Translations under genes and position numbers: made by a program | The notes under the pieces: model-generated | Databases searched by the model: none | What the model saw: the letters and a program-made list of their open reading frames with translations, nothing else | Told to the model about the DNA's origin: nothing | IMG/VR virus record: IMGVR_UViG_3300044972_000880 | Span: 1 to 23,740 of that record | Length of the DNA stretch: 23,740 nucleotides | Reading direction: 5' to 3' (one strand) | Source of the DNA: a virus | Shown: piece after piece, positions 12,535 through 20,600 of the stretch | Layout: each line of letters begins with the position of its first letter | How positions within the stretch are numbered: the stretch's first letter is position 1

Positions 12535-13099
12535 GACACTCCAAGAACTAGCGAACACGGCACCGGGAACATTCTTCTCCGGCACCTTCCAAGCAAATGT
12601 GAGCGGTTGCAAAGCCGTGAGCACTAAGACAGGCAAGACTTTCTACAAAGCCACCCTTTCGGGTGATGGCGTAGAAGTCTCCGCCACCTCGTTTAGCCGC
12701 GATCTTAGCCCGCTGGAAGGCAAGTTGGTGAAGTTTGGCGGAATGGGCATCAAGCGCGGCGACGACTATCAGGGCAAGGGTCAAGTGGTGTTGGGCGATA
12801 AGTCCATCATCAGTCCAGTAGGCGAGGCAATCCCTACAATGCCAGCTCCCCTCCCAGCCTTTGCAGGCATTCCAACCCAATCGCAATCGGCGGGTTCTAA
12901 CCGGATTGAGGGTGTAACGGTAGGCATGGCTATCAACAAGGCGGTGGACATCCTCATTCCGAGCGGCGTCCATATTGACGAGAACTCAGTTTGGCAAACT
13001 GCCTCCATGCTCATCCGCGTGGCTCAGAAGCTCCAATCTGGTGTAGTCGCCAAGTTGCCAGAACCCAGCAACGAACCATCCGAAGAACAGCCCTACTAA
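12527..13099 (+). CDS. SSB-like protein (single-stranded DNA binding, OB fold)
   Basis: A 190-residue protein in the replication operon. Residues 12-100 are beta-rich with TFQANVSGCKAVSTKTGKTF, YKATLSGDGVEVSATSFSRD and LVKFGGMGIKRGDDYQGKGQ, as expected for an OB fold that binds single-stranded DNA. A linker rich in Pro and Ala (about 103-120) leads to a helical segment around residues 125-175. The C terminus is acidic (PSNEPSEEQPY), similar in nature to the acidic tip that SSBs use to contact partners. No exact family match can be confirmed, so the call relies on fold pattern, acidic tail and neighbours. The start at 12527 overlaps the previous gene. Confidence 0.62.
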   Translation: MNKTLQELANTAPGTFFSGTFQANVSGCKAVSTKTGKTFYKATLSGDGVEVSATSFSRDLSPLEGKLVKFGGMGIKRGDDYQGKGQVVLGDKSIISPVGEAIPTMPAPLPAFAGIPTQSQSAGSNRIEGVTVGMAINKAVDILIPSGVHIDENSVWQTASMLIRVAQKLQSGVVAKLPEPSNEPSEEQPY

Positions 13100-13102
13100 C
13101 TT

Positions 13103-13168
13103 CTCGGCGGTTCCGAGCATAAACCTAACCCTCCGAGCCCGACCGTGGGCGTGCGAAAATACGCGGTC
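13103..13168 (+). promoter_or_regulatory. Two hairpins after the SSB-like gene
   Basis: CTCGG/CCGAG (13103-13107 with 13113-13117) is followed by GACC-GCGT/ACGC-GGTC (13141-13152 with 13161-13168). Neither has a U-run, so neither is a typical terminator. They fill the 80-base gap before the A-rich leader CTAAATAAAC of the next gene, like hairpin pairs elsewhere in this arm. Confidence 0.45.
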
Positions 13169-13179
13169 ACTAAATAAAC

Positions 13180-13356
13180 ATGAACAAAAACGACTATCTA
13201 ATGGCCCACTCTCTAGGCAGACTCTTAGGAGCCTGTGAATTTGCGGGACTTTACGGAAAAGAAATGGGAGTGGACCTACTCCACGAACAGTTGCAAAAAC
13301 TTGCGGCTCTCAGCAAAGAAATCTCAGCAGAACTAAATAAAAACAAAACACCATGA
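13180..13356 (+). CDS. Small unknown helical protein, 58 residues
   Basis: ATG at 13180 opens a frame MNKNDYLMAHSLGRLLGACE with A-rich leader CTAAATAAAC, ending at TGA 13354-13356. It overlaps the exonuclease start as ATGA, which supports it as a real gene. It is mainly helical (GVDLLHEQLQKLAALSKEIS) and ends in NKNKTP. No function is recognised. Coupling to the exonuclease suggests a partner or regulator of that enzyme. Confidence 0.62.
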   Translation: MNKNDYLMAHSLGRLLGACEFAGLYGKEMGVDLLHEQLQKLAALSKEISAELNKNKTP

Positions 13357-14171
13357 GCACAGAATCTGGACACTGGTATACACTCGACGGTAAAGCCTGC
13401 CACACGCAGGCCACAAAAAAGGGGGCCAAGAACCCCACGAGACCGACCAACATTAAAGACGCACGGGAGCAGAAGCTTCTGCCTAGCGTTACAGCCTACA
13501 CGAAGATGCTCGCCTCTCCCGGCCTAGAACGCTGGAAGATGGGCAAGGTAGCGGAAACCTGCTTCGCCTCTCCTCCGCACCCCGGCGAGGAAATGGGGGA
13601 CTACGTTCGGAACATGCTGGAGAAGTCCAAGCAGGATGGAATGGGCGCAGCCGATTTAGGCACCACCATTCACGCGGCCATTGAGGGCAAACTAAAGGGC
13701 CAAGACTACTTCAATCATGAAGTGGCTCTGAATGAGGAACGTAGTTGTATGCTGTCTGAGCTAGTGGAACCAGCCTTTGCCAAGCTGGAAAGCCTGAGCA
13801 TTAAGGTGGTCAAGGCAGAGACGGTTCTAGTAAACGCTACGCAAGGCTACGCAGGGACGACAGACGTAGTGTTTGAATCGCCCTACGGCAAAGGCATCTT
13901 GGACTGGAAGAGTAAGCGGACGAAGCCGGAAGAACCCATCTTCCCCGGTGAAACCCACCCAATGCAACTTGCGGCCTACTACATCGCGCACTACCAAGAT
14001 TTGTTCTTCACCGATGCTCTCTGCATGAACATCTACATCTCTACGACCGAACCGGGACGCATTGACGTGGTTAAGTATGACGGGGAAGCGTTAATGGAGT
14101 CCTACAAAGACTTCCTCTGTCTCACACGACTATGGAGACGCCAGAACAACTACGACCCGCGAGTAGCGTAA
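13353..14171 (+). CDS. PD-(D/E)XK exonuclease, RecB/Cas4-like
   Basis: A 272-residue nuclease. Motifs in order: LPSVTAYTKML at 43-53, GTTIHAAIE with H107, AETVLVN with E156, GYAGTTD with D171, GILDWKSK with D184 and K186, and HPMQLAAYY with Q205. This is the pattern of RecB-family and Cas4-like nucleases with His, Glu/Asp, Asp, Glu/Lys and Gln active-site residues, which resect DNA ends for recombination. No single-strand annealing partner such as Bet is seen nearby, although the SSB-like gene is just upstream. The HNH gene begins 40 bases before its end. Size is normal for single-domain members. Confidence 0.87.
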   Translation: MSTESGHWYTLDGKACHTQATKKGAKNPTRPTNIKDAREQKLLPSVTAYTKMLASPGLERWKMGKVAETCFASPPHPGEEMGDYVRNMLEKSKQDGMGAADLGTTIHAAIEGKLKGQDYFNHEVALNEERSCMLSELVEPAFAKLESLSIKVVKAETVLVNATQGYAGTTDVVFESPYGKGILDWKSKRTKPEEPIFPGETHPMQLAAYYIAHYQDLFFTDALCMNIYISTTEPGRIDVVKYDGEALMESYKDFLCLTRLWRRQNNYDPRVA

Positions 14172-14449
14172 ACTACTTCTTGCCGAAGAAAAAGAAAAGC
14201 TTGGGGCTTAAACGAGTAAGCTCCAAGCAATCGGCAAGGAACAAGGAATACACCAAACTGAGGCGCATCTTTCTGAGGGAATCGCCCTTCTGCGCCATCT
14301 GTAACCAACCAGCCACGGACATCCACCACAAGGAAGGCCGAGGCTCCAAAACCAACGACACAACGACATGGCTGCAAACCTGTCGTTCCTGCCACATCAA
14401 CATTCACTATCACCCTAGCTGGGCTAGGGAACAAGGCTACCTACTATGA
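14132..14449 (+). CDS. Zinc-binding HNH endonuclease
   Basis: A 105-residue protein that starts within the 3' end of the exonuclease gene. The N-terminal 45 residues are basic (PKKKKSLGLKRVSSK). Then come CAIC (C54, C57), DIHHKEGR (H65, H66), CRSCHINIH (C84, C87, H88, H92). The two Cys pairs bind zinc and the His residues form the HNH catalytic site. It is not inserted inside another gene, so it is not clearly a homing enzyme; it may cut host DNA, phage replication intermediates or assist packaging. It overlaps the next gene by ATGA. Confidence 0.88.
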   Translation: METPEQLRPASSVNYFLPKKKKSLGLKRVSSKQSARNKEYTKLRRIFLRESPFCAICNQPATDIHHKEGRGSKTNDTTTWLQTCRSCHINIHYHPSWAREQGYLL

Positions 14450-14625
14450 AACCAAAAATTGACCAACTAATCAACCACATGCTCGGGGACTGCATCCATT
14501 CGGAGAACCCCACCGATCTTTACAACGCCCTTGTAAGGCTGGAGAAAGGCTCTGTTGCCCTTCTTAACATCGCCCGCATTCACGAACTGGAACACTACAT
14601 TCCAGACAACGGCCATGAAGTGTGA
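14446..14625 (+). CDS. Small unknown helical protein, 59 residues
   Basis: ATG at 14446 overlaps the HNH stop (ATGA) and the frame ends at TGA 14623-14625. It reads MKPKIDQLINHMLGDCIHSE then NPTDLYNALVRLEKGSVALL and ends EHYIPDNGHEV. It is mostly helical with no recognised motif. Its 3' end overlaps the SWIM protein gene by 11 bases. The double overlap supports it as a real gene in the coupled block. Confidence 0.6.
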   Translation: MKPKIDQLINHMLGDCIHSENPTDLYNALVRLEKGSVALLNIARIHELEHYIPDNGHEV

Positions 14626-14872
14626 ACTGATTGGACGCTCGCAGATAGAATGCGAATCCGCCGACCGGGACGTAAAATACACCATTGAGCTGGACGAGAA
14701 TGTTCCAAACGGAGCTTGTAATTGCGCCGACTTCATGACTCGCTGCCAGAAAGAATGGGACAAAACAAAGAAAGTGGTGGAATACGGCAACCCTCAACGA
14801 ACAAGATGCAAACACATAAACGCAGCAGTAATGTTCTTAGGTAACACAGTGATAGCTAGTTTTAACAAATAA
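14615..14872 (+). CDS. SWIM-type zinc-finger mini-protein
   Basis: An 85-residue protein from ATG at 14615, beginning MKCELIGRSQIECESADRDV. The central part contains ACNCADFMTRC and later RCKHINAAVMFL. The spacing C-N-C ... C-K-H fits the CxCx(n)CxH signature of SWIM zinc fingers, which bind DNA or proteins. The domain normally occurs inside larger helicase, nuclease or transposase proteins; here it stands almost alone. It lies in the operon with the exonuclease and HNH, so a role in recombination or DNA repair is a fair inference. The upstream ATG at 14555 is less likely because it lies inside the previous gene. Confidence 0.7.
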   Translation: MKCELIGRSQIECESADRDVKYTIELDENVPNGACNCADFMTRCQKEWDKTKKVVEYGNPQRTRCKHINAAVMFLGNTVIASFNK

Positions 14873-14875
14873 AAC

Positions 14876-15160
14876 ATGAACCCACCCAAATCACCCACGC
14901 CGCGCACAGATGCCGAGTGCATCCAAATTTATCAGGAGGATGTAACCGGATGCTCCAGTGCTATTGATTATGTGCCAGCATCAGTTGCCCGCACCCTCGA
15001 ACGCGAACTCACCGCCGCGAATAAACGAATCGCTGATTGTGAATTTCTGCTAGAGCACAGATATAAAATCATCCAGCAACAAGAGCCGCGATGCAACGAA
15101 GCCATTGCCCGCGCCGAGAAAGCTGAGGCTGCGCTCGCCGCCATGAAAGGCACGCCATGA
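14876..15160 (+). CDS. Coiled-coil phage protein of unknown function
   Basis: A 94-residue protein with N-terminal PPKSPTPRTDAEC and the segment VARTLERELTAANKRIADCE, followed by a long charged helix (AIARAEKAEAALAAM). The TPRTD opening and the R.LERELTAA helix are widespread in phage proteins of unknown function. It is likely a coiled-coil dimer. It overlaps the next gene by ATGA. Confidence 0.72.
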   Translation: MNPPKSPTPRTDAECIQIYQEDVTGCSSAIDYVPASVARTLERELTAANKRIADCEFLLEHRYKIIQQQEPRCNEAIARAEKAEAALAAMKGTP

Positions 15161-15342
15161 ACCAACCTCGCACCTACTCTATCCTTCAGGCTAAAGCCTC
15201 CCTGCTCTCCGGCATGGGGTTTAGGCTCAAGCTATGGCAAGATGGCGACCTTTGGAGATGGCAATGGAACAACGGGCTGGCTGGCTCTACCGACGCTCAG
15301 AGCAAAGAGATCGCCCTAGTTTTCGCCTTAGAAAGCGTATGA
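15157..15342 (+). CDS. Unknown small protein, 61 residues
   Basis: A Trp-rich small protein (LKLWQDGDLWRWQWNNGLAG) starting in an ATGA overlap with the coiled-coil gene. It contains SILQAKASLLSGMGFRLKLW and ends SKEIALVFALESV. No family is recognised. It may be a small beta-rich fold. The overlap with its upstream neighbour supports it as a real gene. Confidence 0.6.
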   Translation: MNQPRTYSILQAKASLLSGMGFRLKLWQDGDLWRWQWNNGLAGSTDAQSKEIALVFALESV

Positions 15343-15470
15343 TTTTCCCCGTGCTATTGCAAGCCGAGTCTCAGGAGTATAGCTTCCCAATGGGTTGCGA
15401 AAGCCTGAACACAGCGCATGGACGCTTAGGGTGCCGTAAATTTACGGCCCTTCCGTGCGGCGGGGTCTGA
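15339..15470 (+). CDS. Possible small ORF, 43 residues, after the Trp-rich gene
   Basis: An ATG at 15339 overlaps the preceding stop as ATGA and opens MIFPVLLQAESQEYSFPMGC, ending RKFTALPCGGV at 15470. The junction matches other coupled genes. However, the frame runs through the 16-bp palindrome at 15433, and no recognised motif is present, so it may be a leader with a chance frame. Confidence 0.3.
   Translation: MIFPVLLQAESQEYSFPMGCESLNTAHGRLGCRKFTALPCGGV
15433..15448. promoter_or_regulatory. 16-bp perfect palindrome GCCGTAAATTTACGGC
   Basis: GCCGTAAA (15433-15440) is directly followed by its reverse complement TTTACGGC (15441-15448). A loop-free dyad suits a dimeric DNA-binding site more than an RNA hairpin. 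It sits 31 bases before the start of the next gene block. Confidence 0.5.
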
Positions 15471-15478
15471 TTTAACCT

Positions 15479-15967
15479 ATGAAAACACAAGATCGAGATT
15501 ACTTCAAAGAAGAATGCAAACGCTTACAAGCCGAGCTTCGTTATCGGTGGCAAACCGACCACCCGCTCGCGCTCGCAGCTCGCAGAGAAAATCAAAAACT
15601 CTACCGTAAAGACGGGAAGCGTTTTGTCAGAGTTAACGACCCCTATGCCCTTGATGGGCTTGGAGAGGGGTTTTGGCTCATTAAAATAGAGGATGGATGC
15701 ACATCTATTCGTCAGGAAATAGTGCCGGATAAGGTGGCTATCCACGCCGCCGCAATCTCAATGGAGGATGATCTTATTACCATCATTGCAGAAGCTTGTG
15801 AAGCCAAGCCCGTAAAACTTGTTTTGTCAGACGAGGAGAAGAAGGATTGGGAATGGTTCATCGCTAAACACGGTAAGAGTTTTAGCGTTTTGAATTACCC
15901 CTCGTTTCAGAAAACAGCGGAAGAAATCATTAAAGTGCTAACCGGCAAAGCAACCGATAAACAATGA
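15479..15967 (+). CDS. Unknown protein, 162 residues
   Basis: An unrecognised protein starting after GATTTAACCT. The N-terminal part is charged and helical (DYFKEECKRLQAELRYRWQT), the middle has RFVRVNDPYALDGLGEGFWL followed by IKIEDGCTSIRQEI, and the C-terminal half carries DEEKKDWEWFIAKHGKSFSV. No catalytic motif is evident. Its stop overlaps the second HNH gene by ATGA, so it may work with or near that nuclease. Confidence 0.65.
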   Translation: MKTQDRDYFKEECKRLQAELRYRWQTDHPLALAARRENQKLYRKDGKRFVRVNDPYALDGLGEGFWLIKIEDGCTSIRQEIVPDKVAIHAAAISMEDDLITIIAEACEAKPVKLVLSDEEKKDWEWFIAKHGKSFSVLNYPSFQKTAEEIIKVLTGKATDKQ

Positions 15968-16323
15968 ACGACAAGCCCTACTGCAATGGTCAATGGACTG
16001 CGGCTCGCAAGAAGAGCTTCATTACTTCGGCGTTGCGTAGGGCTTCGTCTCGTTGGGCACCTAAGTTCACCTCCAAGAAGGAAGCCCGCACCGCTAGAAA
16101 CACCTACACCTGTTCCTTGTGCTCAAAAAGCGTAGGGAATAAGGACATAAAGATTGACCACATCCATCCCGTAGTTGACCCTGTTAAAGGCTGGGTGAGC
16201 TGGGATAGCTTCATTGAACGCTTGTTTGTGGAGAAGGAAGGCTACCAAGCCCTTTGTGTAGCCTGTCATTCTTCGAAAACATCAGAGGAAAGACTTGTCC
16301 GTAAAGCTGCTAAACTCAAATAA
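15964..16323 (+). CDS. Second HNH endonuclease
   Basis: A 119-residue protein. A basic N terminus (TAARKKSFITSALRRASSRW) precedes YTCSLCSKS (CxxC), IDHIHPVV (the DH of the HNH motif), a spacer with WVSWDSFIERLFVEKEGYQA and CVACHSSKTSEERL (CxxCH). This is a zinc-stabilised HNH fold, with DHIHP the metal-binding and catalytic core. It differs from the first HNH, which has DIHHKE, so they are not recent copies. HNH proteins near helicases can act in replication, packaging or host DNA degradation. The stop is one base before the metallophosphoesterase start. Confidence 0.88.
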   Translation: MNDKPYCNGQWTAARKKSFITSALRRASSRWAPKFTSKKEARTARNTYTCSLCSKSVGNKDIKIDHIHPVVDPVKGWVSWDSFIERLFVEKEGYQALCVACHSSKTSEERLVRKAAKLK

Positions 16324-16324
16324 C

Positions 16325-17056
16325 ATGAAGAAATTTGTCATAGTCGCAGACATTCACGGCAATCATGCAGACCCTCAAGCCACTGCCGCCGCCCTAGCCT
16401 TCACCAAAGACTTCAACCCTGAGATAAGGGTGATTGCTGGCGACCTATGGGACTTCTCAGCCATCCGCAAGGGAGCCTCAGAGGAAGACAGAGCCGTAAG
16501 CATGAGGGATGACTTTGAGATGGGGGCGCGATTTGCGGACTCCTTCTTCAAGGGAGGCAAGGACAACACCCTAATGCTAGGCAACCACGACGTAAGGGCA
16601 TGGGACTTGGCCGAGTCCACAGATGCCGTTAAAGCCGATTTGGGGCAAAGAATGGTTAAGGACATACAAATGGTGGCAAAGAGGAACAAAGCCTCTCTAA
16701 TCCCCTACGATAGCCGCCTAGGGGTTGTTTCTATCGGCCATTTGAACGTAGTGCATGGCTTCCATACGGGAATGTCAGCTTGCGCCTCCCACTCCCGCAT
16801 CTACGGCAACGTAGTTTTCGGCCACTGCCACAGCATAGAGTCCTATCAAACCCCCGGCTTAAAGCCGCAGGAAGCCCGCTGCATAGGCTGTCTCTGCGAT
16901 CTTAACCCCAGCTACGCCAACAGGAAAACCGGCAAACTCCGCTGGAGTCATGGCTGGGTGTATGGCTGGGTAGAAGACGACGGAAGCTATTCGATCTTTC
17001 AAGTGCGCGGCATCAACGGCAAATTTCGCGCTCCCACAAACATAAAAACCTACTAA
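16325..17056 (+). CDS. Calcineurin-like metallophosphoesterase
   Basis: A 243-residue enzyme with all motifs of the family: DIHG (D9, H11), GDLWDF (D40), GNHD (N87, H88), VVHGFH (H144) and FGHCHS (H167, H169). These bind two metal ions and hydrolyse phosphoesters. Substrate cannot be told; phage members may act on nucleotides or DNA ends. The lack of a large second domain argues against an SbcD/Mre11-type nuclease, which would have a capping domain and an ATPase partner. The ATG at 16325 follows the HNH stop by one base, and the stop overlaps the next gene as TAATG. Confidence 0.9.
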   Translation: MKKFVIVADIHGNHADPQATAAALAFTKDFNPEIRVIAGDLWDFSAIRKGASEEDRAVSMRDDFEMGARFADSFFKGGKDNTLMLGNHDVRAWDLAESTDAVKADLGQRMVKDIQMVAKRNKASLIPYDSRLGVVSIGHLNVVHGFHTGMSACASHSRIYGNVVFGHCHSIESYQTPGLKPQEARCIGCLCDLNPSYANRKTGKLRWSHGWVYGWVEDDGSYSIFQVRGINGKFRAPTNIKTY

Positions 17057-17289
17057 TGAAAAACAACCCTTGGGCTGAGATGGACAAACTAATGGCAGAG
17101 GAAACCGTTTCCCGTAAGGACGGATGGTTTTCCATGCAAGACTTCGCGGACAACTACAAATGCCCCAGAAGCACAGCCCGCTCACGAATTGAGTCTTGGC
17201 TTGCCTCGGGTGCGATTGAGAAGAAAGCTGGAGTTGTCGCTGACGGGAAAAGAGGCACCTATTACCGTCACGCCAAAAAATCTTTGTGA
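17056..17289 (+). CDS. Winged-helix-like DNA-binding protein
   Basis: A 77-residue protein starting on the last base of the phosphoesterase stop. The segment WFSMQDFADNYKCPRSTARS, then RIESWLASGAIEKKAG and RGTYYRHA, has helix, recognition helix and a wing-like hairpin, a layout typical of winged HTH regulators. The start at the TAATG junction shows coupling. A repressor or late-gene regulator is possible since it is near the end of the early arm; the target is unknown. Confidence 0.72.
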   Translation: MKNNPWAEMDKLMAEETVSRKDGWFSMQDFADNYKCPRSTARSRIESWLASGAIEKKAGVVADGKRGTYYRHAKKSL

Positions 17290-17309
17290 TGGTGTAAAGA
17301 ACAACATTT

Positions 17310-17367
17310 CAGGGCTACCCACCTGACGAGGTGGGGGCAATCCTGAAGATGGGAGTTTGAGCCTCCC
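17310..17367 (+). promoter_or_regulatory. Strong hairpin pair before the last plus-strand gene
   Basis: CCCACCT (17318-17324) and AGGTGGG (17329-17335) form a stable stem with a four-base loop, flanked by CAGG/CCTG (17310-17313, 17342-17345). A second stem GGGAG/CTCCC (17351-17355, 17363-17367) follows. There is no U-run after either, so I read them as leader structures or partial terminators at the end of the plus arm. Confidence 0.55.
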
Positions 17368-17376
17368 TCACAATTT

Positions 17377-17619
17377 ATGAACAACGGCCTGTCCCCCAAC
17401 GACCCGCTCTATTGGTTTAAGAACCTCCCAAAAGAGGTAAGCGTCTTAGTTCAATTGGAGGACGATAGGCTTTTAGAGCTACCCAAACACTACAAGTTTA
17501 GGATGATGGGGGTGGACGAAGAAATGATCTCCCATTGTGAAGTGGTGGGAGGAGCCAATTGCGGCCTCCGCTTCTACCTAAGCGGGAATGGGCTTAACGC
17601 GATGGAGCCGGTAGAGTAG
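17377..17619 (+). CDS. Unknown small protein at end of plus arm
   Basis: An 80-residue protein starting after CTCACAATTT. It contains DPLYWFKNLPKEVSVLVQLE, then LLELPKHYKFRMMGVDEEMI and ends LSGNGLNAMEPVE. Not recognised; probably a small beta-rich protein. Its stop codon is one base from the stop codon of the convergent large virion gene, so there is no room for a terminator between them. Confidence 0.6.
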   Translation: MNNGLSPNDPLYWFKNLPKEVSVLVQLEDDRLLELPKHYKFRMMGVDEEMISHCEVVGGANCGLRFYLSGNGLNAMEPVE

Positions 17620-17620
17620 C

Positions 17621-20600
17621 CTAGTAACGCTTCTTCTGCATTACGCCAGCAGACTCAAGCTGCGCCCGAAGAGGAAGGGAAATAATTCCCTTTTTCTCAA
17701 GCTGCAACAAGTAGCCTTGAGCAAGATTTGGCCCCTGTTCATCAGAAATAATCTTAGCCTTTTGAGTAAGATATTTCACCCTGTCGCCATTCGCGTCATC
17801 CAAAGACATAATGAGTTTGTCCATGTCAGTGATACCGCGAATAGATTCCGAAGCCATGCGTTTATAAGACGAAGCCAAAGACATTGCCTGAAGGGGATTG
17901 GTCTTAGCTTCGGCTTTAATCAGGGCAACAATTTGCGCCTGCGTCTTGCCACTGTCTTTCCACGCGGTGATTTGCTCTGTTGGAGACTGTGTTTCCTCGT
18001 ATGCAGATGGGGAGTAAATGCCGTCAATAGCACCCAGAATGAGCTTGGGGGCCAGCTTAGCCTCGCGCCCCATCTTCGCAATGGCGTTCTCATCCATGCC
18101 AAGCGTCTTGGCGTCTTTAGCCCATTGAGTTATCTTTTCAAATTGACGCATACGACGCTGCTCAAATTCATTGTAAGCAGCCTGTTTTTCGCTTTCCAAC
18201 AAAGATGTTTTCTTCCTCTCCTTAAACATCCGCGCATCCTCAGCGATGTTGGCATTAAAGGTTCTAGCCTCACTCGTCATTCGCTCGGGAATTGAGTAAC
18301 GCTGAATGCGTATGCCAGCTAAGTTGGCTTTTGCAATGTCACCCATGTTGGTGATTTTGCCGGACGTGCTCATCACTGGCTCATCCCAAACCTTCTTTGC
18401 GTTCTTAATGTCAGCAACCACGCTAGGGGTAAACCATTCGCCAATCAGAAAACCTCCCACATTCCCAGCAAATTTAAGCGGTGAGTCGTTTGAAGAATAA
18501 ATTGGAACCCCTTGACTATTTTCGTTTGCTCGAATCTGGAATACTGGAGAGGAATACAAGCTCACACCCAAGAACTGCTCGCCAAAAACAGACATGAAGT
18601 TCTCGGCGGCTTGCTGGCTATTGTCACCACGCATAGCAGCGGCGGCGGCTTCCATAACAATGCTCTGCGGGATATTGTAGTTGAGGTTGGAAAAACCAAC
18701 TTCATTATCACCCGTTCTGCTAATAGAAAGGAATCCGTTCTTCAGGTAATCAGGGGCTCTGCGGCGAAGGGCTTCCTGTTCATTTCTATCTATTCCGTAA
18801 TTGGAACCAGCGACTCCTGCTCCAGCAAGCAATGCAACAGTAGAAGCAATTCTCTTTGCTCCAGCTTTCTGCAACGCTGGATTCTTGCTTTTAATTTCAT
18901 CCAGACCAATCCTGAATGTATTGTAAGTTATACGGTAGCGATCAGCTGTGTAAGCAACAAATGGGTCTAGTGCGCCAACCTGAGAAGCTTTTCGTATCAC
19001 CTTCCATTGAGAGTCATAGTTGGTGTTTAACGACCTAACTTTTTCTGCGGCCATTTTCATCTGCTCTTCAAGAGAAGACTTTGGATATGCGGCTTTAATT
19101 GTTTTAAGCTCACCGCCAAATGCAAACACCTTAGAGAACGACTCTGGCGCGGAGTAAACCTTTGACAGAAAATCAATGGCATTATCAACCAGCTTTACTT
19201 TACCCTTGATAAACGAAGAGTCGAAGGCGTTAACAAAGTCTTGGGCTGGGATTGATTTGCTGTTTACGCCAAGCTCAACAAGCTTTTTGTGGAATTGAAG
19301 AGCCTTGTTTTGCGACAGTCTTCCATTGTCGGAAACAATCCCGAACTCAATTGCCATATTGCCAATTGCATTGGACCAATTGTTTTTGTCCAGCAGTTCA
19401 AGAGCATGACCTTGAGCAAACAAATCGGATGCCCCGCCATATACGTTTGAGGTATAGGCTTTGAAGGAACCAAGTGTCTTTGGGATTTTAGTAGCAGACG
19501 AGACGGTTGATAGAGCCTTCATCAACGCGGACGACTGACCGCTTGAGATTGAAGCAAAAGCGTCACGAATTGCTGGAGTTGTGAAGTATCCAGATAGGGG
19601 ATTTAATGGGTCAACAGTCTCAACAATTGACTTAGTAAGTTGATCGTTGGCGTTACGAGACATCAGGCCAAGCCTTTCCCCAATCTCAACCATGTTGCTA
19701 CGCATCTTGTAATCCGCCGCTGTTTTAGCGATGCGTGAAGACGTGTCACTAAGCAGCAACAACGGGTCGTTAATCTCACCGTAGAGCCTGCGGGTCAGGG
19801 CATCAAGATTGGGATTGCGAGCGGTAAAAATGTTTCTATACGTCTTGGCATATACCTGAGTCACATACTGACCGGCAACATCCCTATCCAATAGGCGGGT
19901 AGCTTCGTTAGTAAATTGTTGTTGAAGTTCTGCCTGTGTAAAAGTGTTTTTTGGGTCTTTTAATTTACTGGATACATGAGCATCAACCCATTCTTTGAAT
20001 ACGGCCGGGTCTGGCTTAAAGTCTGGATTGGCAAACAACTCGTAAGCCCTACGGACATAGCTTCCACGATTATCAAGAATCGTGTCGGCTATTCTTCCAG
20101 TAGCAACGCCTCTATCAACCAGTAGCGTGCTGAGTCCATCAACAGCATCACGCGCATTCTGAGCGGCTGGTTGAAGGATTGCCGGTAAATCTTCAATAGA
20201 CTTTCTTCCGTTGATGTATTCAAAAACAGAATCGTTAGCAGCTTCGCGTTGGGCACCAGCCTCAAACTTGTTCAAAGCATTATTGAGCTGTCTGTATGCA
20301 AAATTGGATTCAACCATCAAGCCCCTTGCCTCGGCATCACCGGCCTGAATCGCGGCCATGAATGGTTTAAGGGTAATTTCTGGAACCCAATTGTTTTTAA
20401 CCTTACCCATGCTAGTGCCAATTTCTTTGGCTACCGTCCCCACCTTGCGGGCAACAGACGGAGATAGCACAGCACCAGCAATAGCGTATCCAAGGCCGTA
20501 GCCCAAGTCTTCCTCAATGGTATCACCTTGAATAACACCGGCCAATCCACCTATGCCAGAGCGACCAATAGCAAAAGCAAGTCGTGGGTCAATGAATCCA

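Noticed and set aside
16325-17056. SbcD/Mre11-like nuclease reading of the phosphoesterase
   Set aside because: The protein is too short to have the capping domain and no SbcC-type ATPase gene is next to it.
17717-18295. A 192-codon plus-strand frame
   Set aside because: It is antisense to the 1386-residue virion gene, which has a complete and coherent translation on the minus strand.
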